In this document: one piece after another, positions 1-5,538 of the stretch
How the letters are laid out: every line of letters starts with the position of its first letter
Position numbering within the stretch: the stretch's first letter is position 1
NCBI GenBank assembly: GCA_027619675.1
Contig: JAQCHG010000158.1
Location: 1 to 5,538 of the forward strand
Reading direction: 5' to 3'
Source: Cyanobacteriota bacterium
GTDB lineage: Bacteria > Cyanobacteriota > Cyanobacteriia > Phormidesmidales > Phormidesmidaceae
DNA: 5,538 nt
Translations under genes and position numbers: made by a program
Notes under the pieces: model-generated
Told to the model about the DNA's origin: nothing
Databases searched by the model: none
Seen by the model: the letters and a program-made list of their open reading frames with translations, nothing else

Positions 1-1730
1 TGTTGCAGCTCCCGCTCCCGTTCCTTGAGAAAGGCCGCTTTGCGGGACACCTCAGCGTGGAGTTTTTCCGTCTCCGCCAGCAGGGCCGCCGTGTCGGCAG
101 CTTTGGTTTCCTGGACCTGGCGCTGGGCCTCTAGGCCCGCAATCACCGCATTCACGTCCTGGGTGCCGTCCACCCCCACCATGGCCTGGGCCGCATCCAC
201 GATCGCCCCCGCCAGCCCCAGGCGACGGGCAATGGTGAGGGCATTGGATCGCCCTGGAATTCCCCACAGCAGCCGATAGGTGGGGGATAGGGTCTGGTCG
301 TCAAATTCCACCGAGGCGTTTTCAAAGCGATCGTCCTGGTATTTCAGGGCCTTTAACTCGCCATAGTGGGTGGTGGCCACGGTGAAGCGGGCCTGATCCG
401 CCAGGTGGCGCAGCAGGGCGATCGCCAGGGCGCTGCCCTCCGAGGGATCGGTGCCCGCCCCCACCTCGTCCAGCAGCACCAGACTGTTGTCCCCCTCCGG
501 TTGCAGGGCCGCCAGGATGCGGCCAATGCGCTTAATGTGACCCGAGAAGGTGGACAGGCTCTGCTCTAGGGACTGCTCATCGCCGATGTCCGCCAACACC
601 TGATCAAACCAGGGCAGTTCCACTGGTTCCTTGGCGGGCACGTACAGCCCCGCCTTAGCCATCAGGGCCGACAGCCCCAGGGTCTTGAGGGTGACGGTTT
701 TGCCCCCGGTGTTTGGCCCCGTGATCGCCACCACCCGCAATTGGGGGGACACCACTGCATCAATGGGCACCACCGCCGCCCCTTCCTCGTGGTGGTGCTG
801 CCACCACAGCAGGGGGTGGCGCAGTTGCCGCAGGGTGGTTTGCTCCCCCGGTGGAACAAAACGGGGCGGGTTGGCCTGCATCCAGAGGCCATAGCGGGCG
901 CGGGCGGTGGCCAGGTCCAAGGTGGTGACGATCGCCAGCAGCCGTTCTAAATCTGCCGCCACCGCCGCCACCTGGGCGGTGAGGGCGCGGCAAATGGCCT
1001 CTTCCTCAGTTTTTTCCTGGCGCTGCACCTGACGCAGGCGGTTGCCCAACTCCACAATGCCCTTGGGCTCCACGTAAAGGGTGGCCCCGCTGGTGGAGGC
1101 ATCGTGGACGATGCCGGGGATGGCGTCCTTTTGGGGGACTTTGACGGGGATGACGAAGCGATCGCCCCGCTGGGTAATCACCGCCTCTTGAATCGCCCCA
1201 CTCTGACGCTGGAGAATGCGTTGCAGCTTGGCGTAGATGTCGCTGCGGATATCCTTCAACTGCGCCCGCAGGCCCCCCAGCTTCGGGCTGGCCCGATCCG
1301 CCACCTGGCCGCGATCGTCAATGGCGTGGTGGATGGCCTGCTCGAGTTCTGGGTAGGTGCGCAGATCCGCCACCAGAGCTTGCAGGGTGGGCAGGTCCTC
1401 CTGGGCGTCGATCGCCCGCCGCATCTGCCGCGCCCCGTTCACCGTCTGGGCAATGGCCAGCAGTTCATCCCCGTGCAGCAACCCCTGGTGGGTGGCCCGT
1501 TCTAGGGCCTCACCAATGTCGTGGATACCCGTGAACTTGAGCCCCGGTGGTCGGGTTTCCAGGCGGGTGGCTTCCTGGGTTTGGGCCAGCAGATGTTCGC
1601 TGTCGGCCTGGGTGGGGGGCAGGGCTAGGTGCCGTGCAGCGATCGCCCCCAACTTGGTTGCCGTAAAGGTCGCGAGGTGTTGACAGAGGCGCGGCCATTC
1701 CAACAGGTTGAGGGTTTCGGCTTGAATCAA
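1..1730 (-). CDS. mutS2: Endonuclease MutS2 (N-terminal 576 residues; 3' end beyond window)
   Basis: This is a MutS-family ABC-type ATPase. Family members act in suppression of homologous recombination and, in Bacillus, in rescue of collided ribosomes; the role here is inferred. The minus strand is open from 1730 to the window edge. The N-terminus reads (M)IQAETLNLLEWPRLCQHL, typical of cyanobacterial MutS2. A helical core and clamp follow (about residues 200-280). Then come Walker A GPNTGGKT (338-345), the signature-like STFSGH (393-398), Walker B LVLLDE plus VGAGTDP (417-429), the H-loop ATTHYGE around H455, and the ENASVEFD motif (470-477). A charged coiled coil begins near residue 528. 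The start is TTG at 1728-1730: an in-frame TAA lies four codons upstream (1740-1742) and no ATG or GTG lies between. No Shine-Dalgarno is visible. Full-length MutS2 is near 800 residues, so roughly the last 200 or more, with the KOW and Smr nuclease domains, should lie beyond position 1. All visible ATPase motifs are intact. Confidence 0.95.
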   Translation of the reverse strand, partial: MIQAETLNLLEWPRLCQHLATFTATKLGAIAARHLALPPTQADSEHLLAQTQEATRLETRPPGLKFTGIHDIGEALERATHQGLLHGDELLAIAQTVNGARQMRRAIDAQEDLPTLQALVADLRTYPELEQAIHHAIDDRGQVADRASPKLGGLRAQLKDIRSDIYAKLQRILQRQSGAIQEAVITQRGDRFVIPVKVPQKDAIPGIVHDASTSGATLYVEPKGIVELGNRLRQVQRQEKTEEEAICRALTAQVAAVAADLERLLAIVTTLDLATARARYGLWMQANPPRFVPPGEQTTLRQLRHPLLWWQHHHEEGAAVVPIDAVVSPQLRVVAITGPNTGGKTVTLKTLGLSALMAKAGLYVPAKEPVELPWFDQVLADIGDEQSLEQSLSTFSGHIKRIGRILAALQPEGDNSLVLLDEVGAGTDPSEGSALAIALLRHLADQARFTVATTHYGELKALKYQDDRFENASVEFDDQTLSPTYRLLWGIPGRSNALTIARRLGLAGAIVDAAQAMVGVDGTQDVNAVIAGLEAQRQVQETKAADTAALLAETEKLHAEVSRKAAFLKERERELQ

Positions 1731-1832
1731 GGGGAGAATTTAAAAAAAACGTTTCGGGAATGGCCCTGTTCCGGCCAAGGGAGCCCCTCGGGATCGGAGC
1801 CCGCCGGATCCATAGGCAGATCCATTGGGATC

Positions 1833-1840
1833 AGTATAGA
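1833..1840. promoter_or_regulatory. Weak candidate -10 element(s), both strands
   Basis: TATACT on the minus strand (complement of 1833-1838) resembles a -10 hexamer and would point toward mutS2. On the plus strand TATAGA (1835-1840) overlaps it and would point toward the kinase-cyclase gene. Neither has a good -35 hexamer at 16-18 bp. Another plus-strand possibility is GATAAT at 1908-1913, also without a clear -35. These are guesses from short motifs only. Confidence 0.2.
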
Positions 1841-1942
1841 AGTTATCCTTCCACCTCAGGAATGGGGGGTTCTTGAGTGGCACTGCTTATCTTCCCCAGG
1901 GGATGGGGATAATAGGGCAACCGTGTGTCATCACTGCTACCA

Positions 1943-1968
1943 GGGTGGGTGCCATTTTCCACCCATCC
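1943..1968 (+). promoter_or_regulatory. Inverted repeat / hairpin in the leader of the kinase-cyclase gene
   Basis: GGGTGGGTG (1943-1951) can pair with CACCCATCC (1960-1968). This gives a nine-base-pair stem with one G-U pair, closing an eight-base loop (CCATTTTC). It ends 33 bases before the ATG at 2002. No U-run follows, so it is not a standard intrinsic terminator. It could be a leader structure or a protein-binding palindrome. The pairing is seen directly; a role is only inferred. Confidence 0.4.
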
Positions 1969-2001
1969 CTCCGCGCCCGTTCCTGGCTTTCCCTGTGCCC
2001 T

Positions 2002-2658
2002 ATGGCCCCGTCCCTGCGATCGCTCACCCGCTTATCTGGCAAACTGCCCCTGCGCATTGTGCTGGTGGTGTCCTTTGTGGTGCAGGTGGCGGCGGCGGTG
2101 GGACTCACCGCCGCCCTCTCTTTGCGCAATGGCCAACGGGCGGTGAATGACCTGGCGGAACAACTCAGTGACCAGGCCACCGCCAGTATCCAAGAGCACC
2201 TGCAAACCTATTTGGTGCAGCCCAATCTACTCCAGCGCAACAGCCGCAGCGCCATCCTCTACGACGACCTGTCGATTACCGACTTTCAGGCCCTACAGCG
2301 GTACTTTTGGCATCAATTGCGGGCCTCCGACGGCATCACCAGCATTTACTTTGGCAGCCAACAGGGGGAATTTGTCGGCGTCCAGGAGCGCAGCGACGGA
2401 CAGACGGTGCTGTGGGAAGTGACCGCCGCCACCCTGCCCAATCGCACCACCTATCGCCTCAATGAACGGGGCCAGCGGGAGGACGCGATCGCCACCCAAC
2501 CCTACGATCCCCGCACCCGGCCCTGGTACCAGGCGGTGGTGCGCAACCGCCACGCCAGTTGGAGCCCCATTTACGAGTTTGCCTCCGAAGATTACTCCGT
2601 CCTGGGGATCACCCTGGCCGCCCCCATCTACAACCAGCGGGGCACCCTGGGGGGGTGA
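2002..2658 (+). CDS. 5' part of a membrane sensor kinase/adenylate cyclase: TM1 and first part of dCache domain (frame ends early)
   Basis: These 218 codons encode the N-terminus of the large signalling protein that continues in another frame from 2655. Residues 1-18 are short and basic (MAPSLRSLTRLSGKLPLR). Residues 19-41 form a hydrophobic membrane helix. After it begins an extracytoplasmic ligand-sensing domain of dCache_1 type, supported by YDPRTRPWY (168-176) followed by a strand pattern ending in APIYNQRGTLGG. The ATG at 2002 is preferred because the membrane anchor follows at once; longer in-frame starts at 1873 (TTG) and 1903 (ATG) add atypical sequence. No clear Shine-Dalgarno precedes it. 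The frame hits TGA at 2656-2658 directly after GGG GGG, in mid-domain. If translated alone it would give a membrane-anchored, truncated sensor with no signalling output. I read it as the front of one gene, not a separate gene. Confidence 0.8.
   Translation: MAPSLRSLTRLSGKLPLRIVLVVSFVVQVAAAVGLTAALSLRNGQRAVNDLAEQLSDQATASIQEHLQTYLVQPNLLQRNSRSAILYDDLSITDFQALQRYFWHQLRASDGITSIYFGSQQGEFVGVQERSDGQTVLWEVTAATLPNRTTYRLNERGQREDAIATQPYDPRTRPWYQAVVRNRHASWSPIYEFASEDYSVLGITLAAPIYNQRGTLGG
2649..2658 (+). other. Frame-change site: G7 run followed by TGA
   Basis: Seven G (2649-2655) are read in frame 1 as the last base of CTG plus GGG GGG, then TGA. A -1 shift, or one extra G, gives L-G-G-V-I-A-L-D. This restores the expected Cache-domain strand and opens the frame to 5525. 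The bases fit the X XXY YYZ slippery pattern (G GGG GGG). G7 is the longest G run I find on this strand; several G6 runs cause no disruption. A 6-bp hairpin (GCAGAT 2681-2686 with ATCTGC 2695-2700) lies downstream but starts 25 bases away, farther than usual for a frameshift stimulator. A sequencing or assembly indel, a real mutation and slippage all remain possible. Confidence 0.85.
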
Positions 2659-5525
2659 TTGCCCTGGACCTAACCCTAGAGCAGATCAGCAGCTATCTGC
2701 GGCTGTTGGACATCAGTGAGAATGGCCAGTCCTTCATCGTGGAGCGTAATGGGGCGATCGTTGCCACCTCCGCATCGGAACCTCCCTTCGTCACCTTGGC
2801 GGATGGGGAGCAAGGCCGCTTAGAGGCCACCGCCAGCCAGGAACCGTTGATTCGCGACACCGCCCAATACCTGCTGCGGGAATTCGGCAGCCTAGAGCAA
2901 ATTCAAGCCGCCCAGCAGTTGAATTTTCAGCGGGACGGAGAGCGGCATCTGGTACAGATTGTGCCGTTTCGGGATGGGCGGGGGCTGGACTGGCTGATTG
3001 TAACGGTGATCCCCGAGTCTGACTTCATGGGGCAAATCACCGCCAACACCCGGCAGACCCTGCTGCTGTGCTTCATTTCCCTGGTGGTGGCCAGCGCCAT
3101 CGCTGCCCTTACTGCCCGCTGGGTGGTGCAGCCCATTCTGCGGCTGAACGCTGCCGCCCAAGAATTGGCGCGGGGGGAATGGGTGCAGCCGATTCCCCCA
3201 GGGCGGTTTGAGGAATTGGCGGAACTGGCGGATGCCTTCCAGTCTATGGCCAGTCAGTTGCAGCGGTCCTTCCACGATCTCCAGGCCAGCAACGAAGATC
3301 TGCAACGGCTGGATAAGCTCAAGGATGAGTTCCTGGCCAATACTTCCCACGAGTTGAAGACCCCCCTCAACGGCATCATTGGCCTAGCGGAGTCGCTGAT
3401 GGATGGGGCCAGTGGCCCCCTACCCCGGCGCACCAAGGGCAACCTAGCCATGATTGCCGCCAGTGGTCGGCGGTTGGCCACCCTGGTGAATGACATTCTC
3501 GATTTTTCTCAACTGCGCCACAACCGCATTCAGCTCAAGGCCAAGGCGGTGGGGGTGCGGGAGGCGACGGAATTGGTGCTGGGGTTGAACCAACCCCTAG
3601 CGGGGCAAAAAAATCTGCAAATGGTGAATGCCATTTCCCCCTATTTGCCCACGGTGTTGGCCGATGAGGATCGCCTCCAGCAGATCCTCCACAACCTGAT
3701 CAACAACGCCATTAAATTCACCGACTACGGCATGATCGGGGTTTCGGCCCAAATTCTTCGCACCCAGGGGGGAGCCACCCAGCCAGTGATGACGCCCCTC
3801 ACCGCCGGGAAGCGCACCCGCCCCAGGGCCAACGGCAACAGCGCCATCGTTCCAGGGGTGGATACCGCCGCATCAGGGCCAGCGTCCCCCGGTGTCCCCG
3901 TAGCGACCGACGCGATCGCCCTGAAACCCCGCCCCCGGTTCATTCCCCAACCGGGGGATATGCTGGCGGTCACCGTCTCCGACACCGGCATTGGCATCTC
4001 CGCCGATAAGGTGGATCGCATCTTTGAGCCCTTTGAGCAGGGGGATGGCTCCACCGCCCGCATCTACGGCGGCTTGGGCATTGGCCTGGCGGTGACTAAA
4101 CAACTGGTGGAACTCCACGGGGGCAGTTTGCAGGTCCATTCCACCGTGGGGGCGGGCTCCCAGTTCACCTTTACCCTGCCCCTAGCCCAGGAGGGCACCG
4201 CCACCATCCTGCGGGATGATTTACCCGCTAACCTGGCGCGATCGCTGGTGAGCAAGTCCCCAGAACTGCGGCCACCCAGCGCCCCCCAGGCCCGCAGTCT
4301 CGCGGCCACCCTGGGCCTCGAAACCCTAGAACCCGAGCCCATCAACGCCCCGAACTTCCTGGTGCTGGTGGTGGACGACGACCCCATCAACCGCCAGGTG
4401 ATCGTCAACTACCTGACGGTGAAACAATACCGGGTTACCCAGGCCAGTAACGGCCCCGAAGCCCTGGCCATGCTCGACAACGGCCTCAGCCCCGACCTGA
4501 TTTTGTTGGATGTGATGATGCCCCGCATGACGGGCTACGAGGTCTGTCGCAAAATTCGGGAACAGTACCCCGCCTACGCCCTGCCCATCGTCATGCTGAC
4601 CGCCAAAAACCAGGTGGCGGATCTGGTGGAAGGGCTGTCTTCCGGGGCCAACGACTACCTGACCAAGCCCGTGTCTAAAGGAGAACTGCTGGCCCGCCTC
4701 AATCTGGCCTACAGCCGCTTTGTACCCCAAGAATTTCTGCAATTCCTCAAAAAGGAAAGCATCGTTGAGGTGGAACTGGGGGATCAGGTGGAGCAGCACA
4801 TGTCGGTGTTGTTCGCCGACATCCGCGACTTCACCACCCTGTCGGAGCAGATGACCCCGGAGGAAAATTTCCGCTTCATCAATGCCTTCTTGTCCCGCAT
4901 GGAACCGATTGTGGCGGAGAACCAGGGGTTCATTGATAAGTACATCGGCGATGCCATCATGGCCCTGTTTAGCCGCTGCGCCGACGATGCGGTGCAGGCC
5001 AGCATCGATATGCTGCAAAACCTGCACCACTACAACCAAGAACGGGCCAGACGACAGAGATCGCCCATCGCCATTGGCGTCGGCATCAATACCGGGCGGC
5101 TGATGCTGGGCACCGTCGGGGGGCGCAACCGCATGGACGGCACCGTCATCAGCGATACGGTCAACGTCGCCGCCCGCATTGAGCGCATGACGCGGGTTTA
5201 TAACGTTAATCTGCTGATCTCCCACTACACCTTCATGCAGCTTGAGAACCCCAGTGGCTACGCCATGCGGGTGATTGACCGGGTGCAAATGAAGGGCAAA
5301 ACCCTGTTTGTCAGCGTTTATGAAATCTACGACGCCGACCCCCCAGCCCTACGGGCCGCCAAAGCCGCCACCAAAACCCAGTTTGAGTCGGGGCTGCTGC
5401 TCTATTTCCAAGGGGCCTACGGCGATGCGGCCATGGTGTTTCGCCGCTGCCTAGAGCAATGCCCCGAGGACCATGTGGCGGAAATTTATCTACAGCGCTG
5501 CCAAAACCACTTGACGCGGGGCTAG
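2655..5525 (+). CDS. Main part of hybrid histidine kinase/adenylate cyclase (CyaC-like): rest of dCache, TM2, HAMP, HisKA, HATPase_c, REC, class III cyclase, TPR-like tail
   Basis: Residues 219-1174, counted from ATG 2002 through the frame change. The sensor domain runs to about 350, membrane helix TM2 is 353-373, and HAMP 374-426. HisKA carries SHELKTPL with H450 as phosphoacceptor. HATPase_c has the N box (HNLINNAIKF, 564-573), G1 SDTGIGI (660-666), F box (674-680) and G2 GGLGIGL (690-696), with a 64-residue Pro/Ala-rich insert at 588-651. The receiver has acidic D792-D794, phosphoacceptor D837, T867 and K889. The class III cyclase has metal aspartates D940 and D984, adenine-type K980 and T1048, and N1055, R1059 and K1098, so cAMP rather than cGMP is expected. 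A TPR-like tail (1125-1170) closes the protein. In known CyaC proteins kinase and receiver phosphorylation control the cyclase; here that is inferred. All catalytic residues are intact, so this half shows no decay. GTG 2655 overlaps the TGA stop (GTGA), but a start there would fall mid-domain. Confidence 0.9.
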   Translation: MIALDLTLEQISSYLRLLDISENGQSFIVERNGAIVATSASEPPFVTLADGEQGRLEATASQEPLIRDTAQYLLREFGSLEQIQAAQQLNFQRDGERHLVQIVPFRDGRGLDWLIVTVIPESDFMGQITANTRQTLLLCFISLVVASAIAALTARWVVQPILRLNAAAQELARGEWVQPIPPGRFEELAELADAFQSMASQLQRSFHDLQASNEDLQRLDKLKDEFLANTSHELKTPLNGIIGLAESLMDGASGPLPRRTKGNLAMIAASGRRLATLVNDILDFSQLRHNRIQLKAKAVGVREATELVLGLNQPLAGQKNLQMVNAISPYLPTVLADEDRLQQILHNLINNAIKFTDYGMIGVSAQILRTQGGATQPVMTPLTAGKRTRPRANGNSAIVPGVDTAASGPASPGVPVATDAIALKPRPRFIPQPGDMLAVTVSDTGIGISADKVDRIFEPFEQGDGSTARIYGGLGIGLAVTKQLVELHGGSLQVHSTVGAGSQFTFTLPLAQEGTATILRDDLPANLARSLVSKSPELRPPSAPQARSLAATLGLETLEPEPINAPNFLVLVVDDDPINRQVIVNYLTVKQYRVTQASNGPEALAMLDNGLSPDLILLDVMMPRMTGYEVCRKIREQYPAYALPIVMLTAKNQVADLVEGLSSGANDYLTKPVSKGELLARLNLAYSRFVPQEFLQFLKKESIVEVELGDQVEQHMSVLFADIRDFTTLSEQMTPEENFRFINAFLSRMEPIVAENQGFIDKYIGDAIMALFSRCADDAVQASIDMLQNLHHYNQERARRQRSPIAIGVGINTGRLMLGTVGGRNRMDGTVISDTVNVAARIERMTRVYNVNLLISHYTFMQLENPSGYAMRVIDRVQMKGKTLFVSVYEIYDADPPALRAAKAATKTQFESGLLLYFQGAYGDAAMVFRRCLEQCPEDHVAEIYLQRCQNHLTRG

Positions 5526-5538
5526 TACTCTACGGCGG

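Larger units (their letters stand above)
1731..2001. other. Divergent intergenic region between mutS2 and the kinase-cyclase gene
   Basis: This 271-bp stretch separates two divergently transcribed genes and so must contain both start regions. It holds a run of eight A (1742-1749), which is poly-T in the leader just upstream of the mutS2 start. It also holds a cluster of GATC-containing short palindromes (1791-1832), including GATCC-ATTG-GGATC at 1819-1832, and a hairpin at 1943-1968. I see no convincing gene. The kinase-cyclase frame stays open upstream to a TTG at 1873 and an ATG at 1903, but those extra residues do not look like family sequence. I therefore treat the region as non-coding. 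No tRNA or known riboswitch was recognised. Confidence 0.7.
418..4245. repeat. HIP1 octamers GCGATCGC, seven dispersed copies
   Basis: Perfect copies lie at 418-425, 1158-1165, 1639-1646, 2016-2023, 2485-2492, 3912-3919 and 4238-4245, all within coding sequence. Additional near-copies sharing the CGATCG core occur in both genes. HIP1 is the highly iterated palindrome abundant in many cyanobacterial genomes, and its function is not settled. Here it serves mainly as a taxonomic marker. Its presence in both genes suggests that neither is a recent arrival from a HIP1-poor genome. Confidence 0.85.

Noticed and set aside
1104..1505. Plus-strand open frame (133 codons) opposite mutS2
   Set aside because: The opposite strand encodes conserved MutS2 sequence throughout, and this frame shows no motif.
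1819..1832. GATCC-ATTG-GGATC palindrome as an operator
   Set aside because: It has only five-base arms, and GATC motifs are common in HIP1-rich cyanobacterial DNA. No regulator can be named.
1629..2150. Plus-strand open frame crossing the mutS2 start and the intergenic region
   Set aside because: It overlaps the conserved N-termini of both real genes and has low-complexity composition with no known domain.
2559..2654. Upstream extension of the frame-3 reading (TTG 2559) as a true start of the kinase-cyclase
   Set aside because: The conserved Cache-domain sequence in this interval is in frame 1, while the frame-3 residues before 2655 look random. The frame is open there only by chance.
2681..2700. 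Small hairpin (GCAGAT/ATCTGC) as a stimulator of programmed frameshifting
   Set aside because: It starts about 25 bases after the G run, beyond the usual 5-9 base spacing, and the stem is only 6 bp, so it is weak support for recoding.
2892..3350. Minus-strand open frame (152 codons) opposite the TM2/HAMP region
   Set aside because: No family features; fully explained as a shadow of the conserved plus-strand frame.
4326..5288. Long open frame on the minus strand (320 codons) opposite the receiver and cyclase region
   Set aside because: It is rich in His, Gln, Val and Gly in the way expected of an antisense shadow in GC-rich DNA, shows no recognisable motif, and lies opposite a clearly conserved coding frame.
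1..5538. CRISPR arrays, insertion sequences, tRNA or rRNA genes, att sites
   Set aside because: I found no regularly spaced repeats, terminal inverted repeats, transposase motifs or RNA gene signatures by reading.

Overview
The window most likely comes from a cyanobacterium, though not one I can name to genus. The sequence is visibly GC-rich. The octamer GCGATCGC (HIP1, the highly iterated palindrome of cyanobacterial genomes) occurs seven times in 5.5 kb, where well under one copy is expected by chance. The two loci are also of cyanobacterial type: a MutS2 whose N-terminus resembles other cyanobacterial MutS2 proteins, and a CyaC-type histidine kinase/adenylate cyclase hybrid.

Layout. Positions 1-1730, minus strand: the first 576 codons of mutS2, open to the window edge, with the C-terminal KOW/Smr part outside the window. 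Positions 1731-2001: a divergent intergenic region of 271 bp that must hold the control elements of both genes. I see a good 9-bp hairpin in it and only weak promoter-like hexamers. Positions 2002-5525, plus strand: one very large signalling gene of 1174 codons when read through a single -1 frame change at a run of seven G (2649-2655). The 13 bases after the stop hold nothing recognisable.

The signalling protein. In order it carries a membrane anchor, an extracytoplasmic dCache-type sensor, a second membrane helix, HAMP, a HisKA/HATPase_c kinase with an unusual Pro/Ala-rich insert, a receiver, a class III nucleotidyl cyclase with adenylate-type residues, and a short TPR-like tail. The likely logic is ligand sensing outside, autophosphorylation on H450, transfer to D837, and control of cAMP synthesis, all in one chain. 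As given, the reading frame is broken inside the sensor. The 5' part (frame 1) stops at TGA 2656-2658, and the rest continues in frame 3 with homology running smoothly across the join. This may be an indel error, a real mutation, or a recoding/slippage site. It is the observation most worth checking.

The two genes have no obvious functional link. They only share an intergenic region.
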